DNA of 64,000 nucleotides from Branchipolynoe longqiensis (Eukaryota; Annelida; Polychaeta; Phyllodocida; Polynoidae): NCBI GenBank assembly GCA_030323885.1, contig CM059193.1:77713447-77777446 (forward strand), given 5' to 3'. A program made the translations under genes and the position numbers. Positions 1 to 11,952 of the stretch are shown in pieces; the first letter of the stretch is position 1; every line of letters starts with the position of its first letter. Below the pieces are notes generated by a model. It had not been told where the DNA came from, did not search any database, and worked only from the letters and a program-made list of their open reading frames with translations.

Positions 1-370
1 GTATTGTTTTGGAATGGTCAAAACTTCTGCTGGGCAGTGAAACCCTAAAAATAAATGATGAAAAAAATATCTGTGCACAGCTAGCAGTTTCATAGAGCAA
101 ATTTACCGGAAAGTAAACAAACTCAGGTCTCGACTGTGACGTGCTTAAGCCGCTTCAAGTAAACCGATACCATTCACATTAGGAAGTTGGGCCGACTTAA
201 GTTAGATCGCTTCATATAACCTACCTCGCGACGCGGTTTACTTGAAGCGAATTAGTTGAGGCAAATCAGCCCTAATCCGCCTTAGCCTCGCGTCCACACG
301 GCGAATGTGAGCCGAACTAGACAAGGCGAATTAGTTGAGGCGACTTAACGCGCGTGTGTGAACACGGCTT
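1..370. mobile_element. Partial TIR element (tttacac/cggct family)
   Basis: Positions about 120-369 resemble the complete MITE at 26951-27511: both carry 'cgcttcatataa', 'ggcggattagggctgatt'-type words and end 'gaacacggct'/'aaacacggct'. The left end here is diverged or missing. No gene is seen. Confidence 0.5.
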
Positions 371-1870
371 ATGTGTAACTTGTTAATTTACTTCACTGTT
401 TAAATCCTATTAACATAACTGTTTCTGATCAAAAAGTATTTAAGATTTGTGCAAGTTATAGTCTCTTGACAGACACGATAATTCTTAACAAGTAAATAGG
501 ACCTGTTGATTTAGGTGATAAAAGCTAGGCCTATTCATTACATTCTGATGCATTAGATATATGTGAATTGAAGGATCTCTCTTAATTTTTCGTTTATTGG
601 CTTGTTGCGGATTAGCTGTGTTTTCTGCAAAACCCTTTTTTATTGTATGTGCACTCCTTCAGAAAAGCTATACAAAGACGTTCCTTTTGTTGAGGGTGAC
701 CAGATGCAATGGCTAAATCAGTAGAGCATAGGCTTCCCATGGAGAAGGTTGGAGTTTGAAACCTGACCGAGTCAAACCAATAACTATATGACTATATCTA
801 GTTCTGATAGTAAATGTATGACACTGACACAATAGAAACCGACAGGACTACATATTTACTATGAATTGAAAGTAACCAGCAAATCTCATAGCACTCAATA
901 GATGAGATATGAGAGTGTTACTATTAGTTCAGGACTAAAGGCTTTCCTTATAATAGCCAGCTTCAAAGTATGGACAGTTAATGATGTAAATGATCTGCTA
1001 ATATTTATCAGAATATTACATTGTTACAGACTAATTAATGTTATTTGTATATCAATTTATTCATGTCAGTTCATAATGAGTAGGTCACATTCCAATGATA
1101 TAAAATCAAATACAACAATTTATTCACCCAGAATGATAAATTGAAATTGATCATGCAACATGTTTCTTTAGTTTTTTAATGCATACATGTATCTATAGCA
1201 TCATGTAAAGTTGCTATCATATTTGTGTTTTATATGCAGATACATTATTGAAAAATATATAGGCAGACCATATGTATAACATTTGCTGGATATTATCATA
1301 CATGAGAATCTTCTGGAATTCTGGATTTGCCCAAATTTTCTGATAGGGTCAACATTTGCAAACAAGTCCAACTAATGCCACTTTGGAATTCCCACACATT
1401 TATGAAATATTTTCCTCTTTTTGTCAGGCCATTCTCATCTATGATTGCATATTACCACACACAAGAACAAGTTGAAGAATAAATGTGTTCTAATAATGTA
1501 TCACTATAGTATGTAGCTATATAACAATCAGACCTGTAAACTTTGTGAATAAAGAAACCCTAACCCAGCTGAAAATAGTTTGTGTTATTGCAAAGACCAT
1601 ATTAAAATACTTACTAAAGATGGGGGAAAATGACAATGGCTCCACACATTCTGTGTCATTATTTCATTGTATCACCTTAATGAACAGGATGATTATTATT
1701 CAGGTTGGCTGGCTAACATGTGTAATTTGGTTCATGAGGCAACGGGTTTGGATCTGTTTACACTGTTCACCAAGGCAAGTGTTCGATCACCTTGATAGAG
1801 CGAGCGAATAGGCGACTTTGATCATCATCAGAGTTTGGTTCAATCTGACTTCTGTAACTGTCTTGTCTAC
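371..1870. other. Non-coding stretch with a SINE head fragment
   Basis: AT-rich, no credible open frame. Positions about 718-790 resemble the tRNA-like head of SINE family 1 (agtagagca..., then a ttggagtttgaaacc B-box-like stretch, then gagtcaaaccaat). Nothing else is recognised. Confidence 0.45.
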
Positions 1871-2790
1871 TAACAAGATGCCTCCTATGAAAAAGAGGCA
1901 AGGCCAACCCCCTGGATCTACGAAATCAACTCTGACAAAAAGACAACAGAGAAGGAGATCCTGCACTTCTTGCAGAGCACAACAGGATATTCCTGATCAG
2001 TCAAACATGATGCAATTAAAGATCGATGCTTCAATCCCACCCTCGACCCAGATGCCTCATTGGCCAAGCCAGTTACAGAGCCCAGTTATATCATTACAAG
2101 CAGGAGGTGGAAGATTGCAGTAGGATAGTCAGGAGGATTTAATTAACAGGCTCAATATTCTCGAGAGGAAAGCGGCTATTCCTCTAAATTGACTGCCGCC
2201 ACCCATGATGTCACCAGCGGCCCCTGTTGCCTTGCAACATCAAACTCTGTGCCATGTGTTCCCGTCACCACCAGGATGTGCACACTCACTCACAATGATC
2301 TCTCTCACCCATGCTGTGCCGCATCACACCATCGGTCACACATATCTATGATCACTGCACGCTTTCTTCACAGGAGATTGTTACAGCACGCCCTCAAGAC
2401 CCTCAACAATGCCCAACGTACATCCACCAACAGCAGACACACCAACAATCCCCACTTCAACACTTCCCAGTGACTGCAGACCTTCTATTGGAGGCCACAC
2501 CTGCCTTACACAAACCTAAAGGTACGGAACTTTTTCCACATACTCTCATTGTGCGTGGAGGTGCTTGCACAACAATTTCGCAAGGAGAGGCTACTTGGCC
2601 TGAATATTTTGTGGCTCTCCGCCATATTGCTGCCCACGCAGCCTTGCCTCAAGCAAATTGTATGGCTCTCTTCCAACATGAGGACTTAGCACAAATGGCG
2701 ATCACTTGGGATTGGCCAACTTCTAGGCGATGGTCAGAAAAAGTGTTTATTATGGTCATGGATGGTCGTCTTAAAAAGGTTGGTTGTTCA
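1870..2790 (+). pseudogene. Ngaro/DIRS ORF1 (gag-like) relic
   Basis: An M-P-P-M-K-K-R-Q start at 1878 resembles the M-P-P-T-K-A ORF1 start at 38281. After stops and shifts, a second open part (about 2460-2790) encodes E-L-F-P-H-T-L-I-V...T-W-P-E-Y-F-V-A-L-R and I-T-W-D-W-P-T-S-R-R-W-S-E-K-V...G-R-L-K-K. That W...R-W...G-x-L pattern is common in ORF1 proteins of tyrosine-recombinase retrotransposons. The two parts are not in one frame, and the 3' side is cut by a SINE at about 2795. No RT or recombinase follows, so this is a decayed fragment. Confidence 0.5.
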
Positions 2791-2794
2791 TTGG

Positions 2795-3112
2795 AATTTT
2801 GGATCCTGGCAACATCAAAGGTCATATCAGGATCGGTACTGACTTGTGAGAGTGCGCACTCATGGTGACTTTATGGTGCTGCCCCACTGGCAAATCAGGC
2901 CGCCAGCACTATGACCCGATATCCTACTTAGTCACATTATCCAGACACTGAGCTAACAAGTCCTTGCCTTATCTTATTAATGCTAAGCGCCAAGGTAGGA
3001 TGCATCAAGTATCAATTTTGTAAGTCATTGGTTTGACTCGACCGGGAGTCAAACTCCTGATCTCTCGCACTGGAGGCCTGCACTCTATTGATTCGGCCAC
3101 TGCGTCCTGTAG
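2795..3112 (-). mobile_element. SINE family 1 copy
   Basis: Inverse copy of the dispersed ~320-bp SINE: tail side 'cctggcaacatcaaaggtc', middle 'cactgagctaacaagtcc', and head 'gggagtcaaactcctgatc' next to 'attcggccac' at the right, which is the tRNA-like end with B box. Followed by (acaaa)n at about 3200-3225. Confidence 0.75.
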
Positions 3113-3454
3113 AATCCCAGGTTGGATGGTTATCTGTTCAAGATCGCTGGGACACCCCCAATAGCGGATCTAATTTTTGTGCTGGGGGGTCGGTCATTAA
3201 GCAAACAAACAAACAAACAAACAAAAAGGGAGATGAAGGCCACCTTTGGGTTTTGGGTGGTGATTTTGTTCTTTTTCATTTCACTGCTGTGCTGCATTAG
3301 TCCAATTTCATTCAAATCTTTTAACCAGAAACAATAATCATTTCATTTTAGAAAGCAATGAAACATTTATGGGAAAACACTTGGTAGGGAATCACGATAT
3401 GATAGGGAGGTAGTATAGTCGCTTTATTATGCATAATAAAATGACTGGAGGTTC

Positions 3455-4540
3455 ATTCATTTGGAAGGTCTGGAGTTGGAGTCCCAGTTGAGTCCAAACC
3501 ATTGACTTACAAAATTCATGTTTGCCACTACCTAGCTTGGCGCTTAAGGGGCTGTCACATTAGGGTTTTTTGCGGGATCGTATGGCGGCGTAGGCGCATT
3601 ACGTCATATACGTCGGCATACGCCGCCATACGCTACGCATACGCTATGCATATGCTATGCATAAGCTGTCATGTGCCGGCCTATGCCGGCCTATGCCGTT
3701 GTACGCCACCATATGCTTTCTCCCGTCCGTCCGTCCAAATTTTGTTGTGCATGCTAAAGAAATCTCGACCTATGGGAGCGTATGGTTCATACGCTACTCA
3801 TACGCTACTCATACGCCGGTGTACGCTCCTCGTACGCCGGTGTACGCTCCTCGTACACTAGGGGTGTGCCGGTGTAGGTTACGCATATGCTCAACTTGCG
3901 TCACCAGCGTATCTCTAGCATATGTAGCTTACGCATAACCTACAAGTTATGTATGGGAGCGTACTCCTAGCGTATGCACAGCGTATGCACAGCGTATGCA
4001 CAGTGTATTCCAAGCGTATGCCATAGGTCTCGACATCGATCTTGACTCATATGCTACTCATACGCTCATACGCTATGCATACGCTATGCATACGCTACGC
4101 ATACGCTACACATACGCTACGCATATGCTATGCATAAGCTACGCATACGCTACGCATACGCTACGCATAGGTTCCATATGCCAATCAAAACCGTCAAGAA
4201 ATGTCACAGTACGCTCTCATATGCTCCTCATACGCTCCTCGTACACTCCTCATAGGTTCCACATATGCTCAAAACCCGAGAGGTCACCAAAGGTCATGAT
4301 AGGCCGGCATGCGCAGCTTTTACGTAGGTTTTCAGTATGCTCCCGCCATACACCGTGATGTGACAGGGCCTTTAGGTCAATATCAGGATAATGTGACTGA
4401 GTGTGAAATCAGGTCATTGTGTCGGCAGCCTGATCTCCCAGTGGGGAAGCACTATAAAGTCACAATGAGTGCACACTGTCCCAAGTTGGTACCCATCCTG
4501 ATATGACTTTAGATGTTGCCCGTATATAAAACTCCAACAC
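3455..4540 (+). mobile_element. SINE family 1 copy interrupted by a MITE
   Basis: The head (about 3455-3547: 'tggagttggagtcccagtt', 'aaccattgacttac') and tail (about 4371-4540: 'aggataatgtgactgagtg', 'cccatcctgatatgac') flank the palindromic element at 3548-4370. The insertion replaces a short part of the SINE middle. Confidence 0.7.
3548..4370. mobile_element. Palindromic word-rich MITE, copy A
   Basis: Ends are inverted: GGGGCTGTCACATTA at left, the complement of TGATGTGACAGGGCC at right. The interior is dozens of copies of catacgc/gcgtatg and their variants in both orientations, so open frames here are artefacts of the repeat. Nested in a SINE. Confidence 0.8.
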
Positions 4541-5299
4541 ACACTCTATGCACGTGTCGGAGCATTGAGGCCTGAATTACACAAATAAAAAAAATAAAAA
4601 AGGAACATTTTTATTTCATAGCATAAAACCAAGACAATTCTAATTGCTTGCGCATACATGTTATATTAACCACTTATTGTCCGATATGGAGCTTGAGGCA
4701 ACGGGACTTCAAAACTGAATGTAGATGATCTAAGAATTCAAACCTCACATTAAGACGATGATAGTCTTGTTAAGTGCTTAATGGTTTAGTGATTTAGTGA
4801 TGGCAATCTAGATGAAGCTTCAATGTGAGAATTGTTGAGGAAGCAACTTGCCACGAATGTACTTGCGTAGTATGAGACAGACCATCCCCAATCTGACTTA
4901 TTTTTATTATTATGTCTTATGTGTTATACATGATGTAGTATGTGTTATTATATATTTGTATTTGGCATGATGTATTATGCAAAATGTATCATGTGTCATG
5001 TACTATGTATTATTTATCATATGCCACGTATATCTATTATGTACATGTGTTCTATATTTATTATACGCTATATATTATCCATAATACCTTATTATACTCT
5101 ATATTTAGTGATTTATACATTATACACAAAACACTATATTATAGGTTATATATTAAACATTATGGATCATATATTGTGCTTTATACATCATTTGTATCAA
5201 ATACCCTTATATCGTATCTCATATGCTGTATACCGTATGACTAGTACATAATACATCTTACATCATGTTTCACATATCTTATATCTTATCTATTACATA
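4541..5299. repeat. AT-rich non-coding stretch with a TATRYAT simple region
   Basis: Positions 4905-5299 are a degenerate simple sequence of tat/cat/tgt words (for example 'gtattatttatcatatgcc'). The two open frames there follow from its composition. No gene is seen. Confidence 0.6.
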
Positions 5300-5989
5300 T
5301 GGGCCTGTCACATTATGGCGTATGGCGGTGGCGTATATAAAACGTACCGATAAAATTTGAAACTGTTGCGGGACGACGTATGGTGACCTTTGTGCACTGA
5401 TATGAGCGTATGCGTAGCGTGTGAATAGCGTGTGAGTAGCGTATGAGTACGTATCAGTTTTCGGCGCATACGCCGTCATACGCTATGCATACGCCGTATA
5501 CGCCCGGTCCCTCCCTCTCCCTCCCTCCCTCCCTTGTGGCACCTTTATATACCGAGAGCATACGCCGGGCATACGCTGAATATACGCTTTGTCCACGCTG
5601 AGAATACGCTACGAATACGCTCAAATACATTACTTGCACGCCACGCGTACACTACATACGCTATATATACGCCGAAGGAGCGGTTTTAGCGTATGCATAA
5701 CGCAAGACGGCGTACGTATACCATATGCGCAATGTATGACGGTGTACGCTTAGCGTATGCATAGCGTATGAGGAGCGTATGAGCCTTACGTCGCCATACG
5801 CTGAAATTTGTTAGCACGCCCAACAAATTTTAGGACGGACACGTGTATGACGGCGTATGAGGGACACGCCGGGCGTATAAGATGTATGCGCAGCGTATGC
5901 AAAGCGTATGACGGTGTATGACAGCATATGTGATGCAAGCCGATACGCCAGCATACACTTCTGCCATACGCCGTAATGTGACAGGCCCA
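5300..5989. mobile_element. Palindromic word-rich MITE, copy B
   Basis: Excellent ~26-bp terminal inverted repeats: TGGGCCTGTCACATTATGGC at left and the complement of 'gccgtaatgtgacaggccca' at right. The interior is again made of gcgtatg/catacgc words plus a (ctcc)n run at about 5510-5535. Same family as 3548-4370. Confidence 0.85.
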
Positions 5990-6359
5990 ATACATGTTTA
6001 TTTTTCCATCACTAGATGCCGCTTGTCATTATAATATTTATATCATATACTTGATTTTGGGGTAATGTTGCATTAATATTACACCGCCAAATTCAGAACC
6101 CTCCTTATTTGCGTATCAACCGGAAATATTCCTGGTTTAAATTTCCCGCCATTCAATAAATAATCATTTAATATCCTCGATAATATCAGTAAGCCAATAT
6201 TCGGTATCATAAACAAAATCACAATACATAATACACAATACACAATGTAGAGTAAATAGTATTACAGTACACAAGAAGATGTGGTGATACCAGTATCTGC
6301 TTAGTGGTCGGTACAGTGGCATGAGCAATGTTACAATCCAGTCATTGATCGGAAGGGTT

Positions 6360-6695
6360 TGTTTGTTGTTGGAGTTTTACGTCCTGGCAACATCTAAGGT
6401 CATATCAGGACAGGTACTGACTTGTGACTAATGGCGACTTCATAGCCCACTGGGAGACCAAGCTGCCAGCACCATGACCTGATATCCCACTCAGTCACAT
6501 TATCCTGACACTGAGCCAACCAGTCCTGGCCCTAACCTTCTAATGACGAGTGCCTGGCTAGGAAGTGACAAGAATCAATTGTTAAGTCATTGGTTTGCCT
6601 CGACCAGCGTTCAAATCCCACGATCTATCAAAATGGGAGACAAATGCTGAACTCATTCCACCATCCCATTTGGTGGGGAAGATAAATCCAAATAG
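6360..6695 (-). mobile_element. SINE family 1 copy
   Basis: Inverse orientation; tail 'tggagttttacgtcctggc' at left, tRNA-like head 'agcgttcaaatcccacgat' near 6605-6660 at right. Diverged. Confidence 0.75.
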
Positions 6696-7228
6696 GTGAA
6701 TTCCAGATACAACCTGTTCAATGCATGAGACTGTCCGATTACAATAGCACATATACATGCAAAAACACAATTAAAAGTCTGAAATGGACTAGATAGATTC
6801 ACATGCCTGCTCCTATTCTTATATTAGTATTAATATAAATACAACTGATTTCTCTCACTCACCTGCCCGACCACAGCAATACACCGTGCCAGTTCTGCAA
6901 CAGGCACATGCCCTGCTACACTTAATGCACACTCACACCAGGGAGGGAGGGGCCCCCGACTATCAGGGTGTAACGGGAAGCTGTCGCACACCACCTACTG
7001 GGAGCGGTGAGGATTCAAAGGCAGAGACCGGGCAGTTAATTTAAGTGTCAGTCCTTTACCTGCATTCAAAAAGATAACACAATTAAACATTTTTTTAAAA
7101 GTTACGTAATTAGGTGGGTAGAGTAACTGAGCGTGGCCAGACAAGCTACCACGTATGCAGACAGGGCGACATAATCAGCCCGGTTGCATAGTCGATGAAC
7201 AATTAATAATAGATCAGTACATCAGATA

Positions 7229-7547
7229 ACTTAGAATATCGTTTCTCAGCCTTTTGGCTAAGATCAATGCATGGGGCGGTGTTCTCTGTGACAGAATCGT
7301 TAGGGTGTCTGACTTTTATCCAGGTCAGACTCCTAATCTGAAGGTTGGTGGTTTGATTTCCCATGCCCCCACCTCTGCCAACTTGGATTTCCACTGCTGT
7401 GTATAACTTACGGTGTCATCAAAGGCCAGTTGCTCTCATACCATGTCTATGTGGTGTGGGAGGTTAAAAATTTGTAGGGTCGGTAGGGCTTTCCGAGGAC
7501 AGGCGGGCTCAGAAATAAAAAAAGAAAAAAAAGAGGACTTAGAATAT
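7229..7547 (+). mobile_element. U2 snRNA-SINE chimeric retrocopy with target-site duplication
   Basis: Bases 7238-7268 read ATCGTTTCTCAGCCTTTTGG then CTAAGATCAA, the conserved 5' end of U2 snRNA with two changes. They run directly into a tRNA-derived SINE (family 2; about 7275-7510; B box 'ggtggtttgatttcc'), then an A-rich tail. The 11-bp direct repeat acttagaatat flanks the whole (7229-7239 and 7537-7547). That is the signature of LINE-mediated insertion of a template-switched chimera. It is not a functional U2 gene because only about 31 nt of U2 remain. Confidence 0.85.
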
Positions 7548-7632
7548 AATATTAATAAGGAGTCAAAGCTTCCAATTAATGTTACTTGTATAATGCTTGT
7601 ATATCACATATCTATGCTATATAACCCAAGGT

Positions 7633-7704
7633 AAAATATTCCGATACACGGCATAGGGGGGAATGCAAAGGTTCTATTACTGATGGGTGTACATGACCAG
7701 GCAG
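7633..7704 (+). mobile_element. Fragment of the TGTAAAATATTC LTR family
   Basis: 'gtaaaatattccgatac', then 'ttctattactgatgggtgt', then 'gaccaggca' match the starts of the LTRs at 9956 and 37206. Confidence 0.6.
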
Positions 7705-8185
7705 TAAGTCTGTAAGGACAGCTCAACAAAAAGGTGCTGACATTTTTTCTTGACATCCTTAATCACTTTGCAAAAGCGAGTCTGTAGGGACAGCTCAGCT
7801 AAAAGGTGATGACATTTTTTTCTTGAAATCCTTAATCACTTTACAGAAGCGAGTCTGCAGGGACAGCTCGGCTAATAGCTGATAAGAATTTTTCTTGACA
7901 TCCTTAATCACTTTACAGAAGCGAGTCTGAAGGGACAGCTCGGCTAAAAGGTGATACCATTTTTTCTTGACATCCTTGATCACTTTACAGAGGCGAGTCT
8001 GTAGGGACAGCTCGGCTAAAAGGTGATAAAATCTTTTCTTGACATCCTTAATCACTTTACAGAAGGGAGTCTGAAGGGACAGCTCAGCTAAAAGGTGTTA
8101 ACAAATTTTTCTTGACATCCTTAATCACTTTACAAAAGTGAGTCTGTGGGGACAGCTCAGCTAATAGGTGATGAAATTCTTTTCT
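7705..8185. repeat. 72-bp tandem repeat, about 7 units
   Basis: Units begin with variants of 'gagtctgtagggacagctc' and contain 'cttgacatccttaatcact', spaced about 72 bp (about 7706, 7779, 7852, 7923, 7995, 8067, 8140). Because 72 is a multiple of 3, one minus frame stays open over several units. Confidence 0.85.
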
Positions 8186-8384
8186 TCTTCAATTATGCAT
8201 ACAGAACAATTCATCTACAAACTGTTGTTCAACTACAAAGCTATGTTAGGCTTTACAAAAACTATATTCAGACTACAAAACTGTTGACCGGTAGTAATAT
8301 ACAGTAGATTGACAGCTAGATTCCTAACATAACTATATACATTTTTGCTTGGGTCTGGCCAAGAAATGCTATAAAATGACATTT

Positions 8385-8900
8385 TCATTTGAAAATTCAT
8401 GGACATAAAAAAATGTGTGAAATATTGCCAATTATTCATAAGAACTTGGTTCATTTGAAAATTTATGGGCATAAAAATATGTCTAATATTGCAATTTATT
8501 CATGAAAGGTTAGTTAATTTGAAAATTCATGGACATAAAACTGTGTCGAATATTATGATATATTGTCATGAAAGGTTGGTTCATTTGAAAATTCATGCAC
8601 ATAAAAATGTGTTGAATATTCCAATTTATTCATGAAAGGTTGGTTCATTTGAAAATTCATGGACATGAAAATGTATCGAATATTACCATTTATTGTCATG
8701 AAGTATTGGTTCATTTGAAAATTCATGGACATAAAAATATGTGGAAGATTGCCATTTATTCATGAAATGTTGGTTCATTTGAAAATTCATGGACATAAAA
8801 ATGTGTCAAATATTACCATCTATTCATGAAATGATGTCTCATTTTAAAATTCAAACACATACATTTTTTTTCGAATATTGCCATTTATTGTCATACAATT
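8385..8900. repeat. ~63-bp tandem repeat, about 8 units
   Basis: Repeated words 'catttgaaaattcatggaca', 'taaaaatgtgtcgaatatt', 'tattcatgaaaggttggtt' at 61-66 bp spacing. The last units are more diverged. It is unrelated to the neighbouring 72-bp array. Confidence 0.85.
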
Positions 8901-9955
8901 TATTAACTTCACGCTGTCATTGACATTATTGATATATGTCTATGGATTTGATTAATTGTCTTTGAGCTGGAAAATGCATATTGTTGTATAATCTATGTGG
9001 ATAGATTTGAGAGTTGAAAATACTTGAGGAAATGTATCATTCAAATACTTTACTGAATAAAACTCAGCTATATGTTAATGCTAAGAAAGATGGCTTTCTG
9101 TGAAATGATGACCAAGATTGATAGCGACTCTGCAAGAATGGATCGATGTTGTCAATATCGCAACACAAATGCAGTATTTCATAGGAGAACACGGGCATAT
9201 ATAATTAAATCGAAGAAATAATCAGCATTTCACCGATGGAGATAATCTACACGAAGAAACGATGGCAACTGCGGGAGAAGGTGTATGTAAACCGCGACAC
9301 CATGTAAAACTAAAGCTAAAAGCTAGAAATCTACTATTATTTAATAATATAGACATAGCTATTGTAATTTCAAAAGTTCGAAGCCAACCGCTGTCATTGC
9401 TTTGTTTACCTTTGGACGCTGAGTATATGCTGTGGGTATACAGCTTTCTGTTGTTTGTGCTATTTTTGCAAAAACTGATATTTGATGTTAGATACTTGTA
9501 CATAACATACAAAATAGTCTGTGAAACTGGGTCATCGATTCAAACCGCTTAAGCCTTGTTTTCCCATAGAGCTGAGATCCGCAGTGTTAACTCTATGGAG
9601 ACCTGTCGAGAAACCACGCGCCTACCATCGACGTCGTTGGGTTTCTTCGAGTTTGACAGCCAGAAAGACGAAATGGGAGTGCCAAGTGTATCGATTAGGA
9701 ACTAAATGGTAGTAACGCCAAATCGATTTGTACCAATGTAAGGTCAATGTTGTCGGACTGAACACTAACCTCTGGCGTTTTATTTTTATTCGAAGTCAGA
9801 AACCTTATCCATTAAAAATGTTAGACATTAAGACATTATTAATTATTGGGTGGTGGATTCAACAAGGTAAAATGGAGACAACTTAGATATGTAAACTTCT
9901 TTCCTCGGTGCGTATTTTGGATGCAGGTGGGAAGAAGTGGAGGGGCGGAATACGT
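8901..9955. other. Non-coding stretch
   Basis: Overlapping plus and minus open frames of 96 codons occur around 9222-9552, but neither has a recognisable domain, splice context or family. Nothing else is seen. Confidence 0.4.
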
Positions 9956-10465
9956 TGTAAAATATTCTGATATGCGACATAGGGGGCAATGCAAATATTC
10001 TATTACTGATCGGTGTATGTGACCAGGCACATGTATATATATATATATGTATGGGCTCGTGGTGCCTGAGTGGGATGTAAATAGACATAGTGGTGCTGGC
10101 AGGTCTGGGTGTGGGTGCACTCAGGGCATACCCTCTCTGCTGGGATAGTGATCACCACACACAAAGGTCAAGGTTGGTGGTGGCCATGGGGCCATACAGC
10201 TTGGTGGTGGTGGGGAGACCACTGGTAGCCATGGGGACCAGGCATGCTGGATCCCTATTTGTAGGGCCAAGAACGCTTGGTTTCCATTGGGGGAAAGGGT
10301 GGGGTGATATTCTACAATGAACCCATGTAACCATATAAATAATAAACCAGAGGGCTTGACTCCCTCTTCTTCTTTATGCCTTATACTCTTCCTTTCTCTT
10401 TGTCTGTATTGATTTCAATATAGACTGCCTACACAGCCACAGATTCGAGCCTTAGCCTTTTCACA
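9956..10465 (+). mobile_element. Solo LTR-like element (TGTAA...TCACA)
   Basis: About 510 bp, similar along its length to the LTR at 37206-37724: start 'tgtaaaatattctgata', middle 'caggtctgggtgtgggtgc', end 'ccacagattcgagcc'. It is followed by 'gttgaccacaacgag', a diverged copy of the primer-binding-like 'ctggtgaccacgacgag' after the other LTR. No coding part is adjacent. Confidence 0.65.
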
Positions 10466-10930
10466 AAAATGTTGACCACAACGAGATGATACGGTTAGTA
10501 ATACGCCTTAGCCTTTTTACACCATTATAAGGCCGGAAGCTCCCATTTGCTCCTCAGCCCTTAATCCTCCCTCAGTCATCGACTGGAGTAGCCTTGATCT
10601 AGTAATCTACTGTTCCAGCCTACTAAACCGTTGGGAGCGCCACCTCTCTGTTCACTAGTCAACTGCCCTCCCATCTGCATTCACTGTTTCACCAAATATG
10701 TATGCCTTTCTTGTTACTTCCTTAATTCTCACAACTTGCACTCGGTGAGGGGTTTGGTATCATCTTGCATTACTTGGCAATCATTGCACCATTTCACCTG
10801 GTTGGGTGGCATTTGACCTGGTTCGGTACCATTTCTCCATTGTCAATGTTGCTTGCAACATGGGTGGGGTCGGATACCTTTCACCGGCCGCTGGTGGCAC
10901 ATATACTCAAACTTTAACGTTAATATATAC
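10466..10930. other. Non-coding stretch
   Basis: No repeat family or coding signal recognised apart from the weak internal sequence after the LTR. Confidence 0.3.
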
Positions 10931-10934
10931 ATCG

Positions 10935-11670
10935 ACGTCTACACCGCCTAGTGGGTCTTTTCGAACTACCTAGTATCCACGCAGAACTGGTGGACGTGCA
11001 TATGTAATTGGACTATGACATCGGTAGACGAAATTCGATACAAAATAACGAGAAATTCGTGGGATTTGGACTTTTAGGCCCGGCTAGCTGGTATATAAAG
11101 TGAGCAAAACCCGAACTCGGCAGCCACTTGCTATCCGGACCGCACTCTGTCCACACCTCTCTTTATCACCTCTCCGCCGGCCATGCTCCTCCTCGATATG
11201 TCTGAAAAGAGTTCCAGGAGGGGGAGCCGGCTGGCATTTCACTTTCTACTCTTACTCTGTCCGTGTCTATGGCTCGCTGCATGGTCACCATAGAGCAAAT
11301 AGACACAGTCCTTTGACTCAACTCTCCTCATTTCTCTTCCCTAGATTCTGCCCATTTTGATTTCTCCCAGGCACACTTCTTCCCCTGACCAGTGTAGTTG
11401 TGTTCTTGGGTGGGGCCCTTCACCTTTACGATTTCTCTGTCTTGTTTGTTGTTGCTGGAACGACCGCTGCTCCCACCTTTGCCCGCCTTCCTCAAACCCC
11501 TGCTGCTGACCGGATTCAAGTGCTACACTACACTACACCTACAGCTCAACTACACGCCGGACCGAAGAGATTCGCTGCCACCCCAATGGCTCGCCGTTAC
11601 AACATTGTGAAGATGTCCCCAGCTTCTACAACACTCCCCTATGAAGTCGGGATAAGTCAGGAACCTTTAT
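10935..11670 (+). mobile_element. Ngaro-type 5' leader fragment
   Basis: Co-linear with 28560-29240 of the Ngaro element: 'cgcctagtgggtcttttcg', TATA box, then 'cttgctatccggaccgcac', 'tgtctgaaaagagttccag', 'gttgctggaacgaccgctg'. It is cut at 11672 by the LTR of the gypsy element. Confidence 0.7.
11092..11099 (+). promoter_or_regulatory. TATA box of the Ngaro leader copy
   Basis: TATATAAA, about 30 bp upstream of the conserved leader. The related copy has TATATAAG at 28680. Confidence 0.5.
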
Positions 11671-11671
11671 G

Positions 11672-11845
11672 TGTGAAAGTACAACGTCTGAACACTTTGA
11701 CTTCTGGATACTGAATGGTTTATTCACGGCCCAGGGCTCGCTGAACCCGCCGGCTAAACTTTCCATGATGTCATCTCATTTGCATAATCCTTTGTCCAAA
11801 CCTTTGCATCTCATTAACATATATTAACCTGACTAGGAATACTGT
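11672..11845 (-). repeat. 3' LTR of the minus gypsy element
   Basis: Starts TGTGAAAGT on the plus strand and is co-linear with 14852-15009. The inner end is diverged, so the boundary is approximate. Confidence 0.7.
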
Positions 11846-11952
11846 GCCTTGCCAAATTATCCTTCAACGCTTCAATGACTGACAGATGACGTATCGCCCA
11901 ACAACGTCACCTCTGGATATTTTGTGTAATAATCTACAGTTATCAGGTAATT

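Noticed and set aside
3502..4358. Frames rich in Y-A-Y-A-T-H-T-L repeats
   Set aside because: Translation of catacgc words in a palindromic MITE.
4940..5251. Two ~100-codon plus frames in different frames
   Set aside because: Low-complexity TAT/CAT sequence.
7238..7268. Functional U2 snRNA gene
   Set aside because: Only the first ~31 nt are present, and target duplications mark a retrocopy.
7795..8055. 86-codon minus frame in the 72-bp repeat
   Set aside because: Openness follows from a repeat length divisible by three; kept only as a low-interest finding.
7705..8185. CRISPR-like array
   Set aside because: Whole units repeat without unique spacers and the genome is clearly eukaryotic.
9222..9552. 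Overlapping plus and minus open frames of 96 codons
   Set aside because: Plus frame starts M-A-T-A-G-E-G with a fair start context, but no family, no splice partner and an equally long antisense frame; likely chance.
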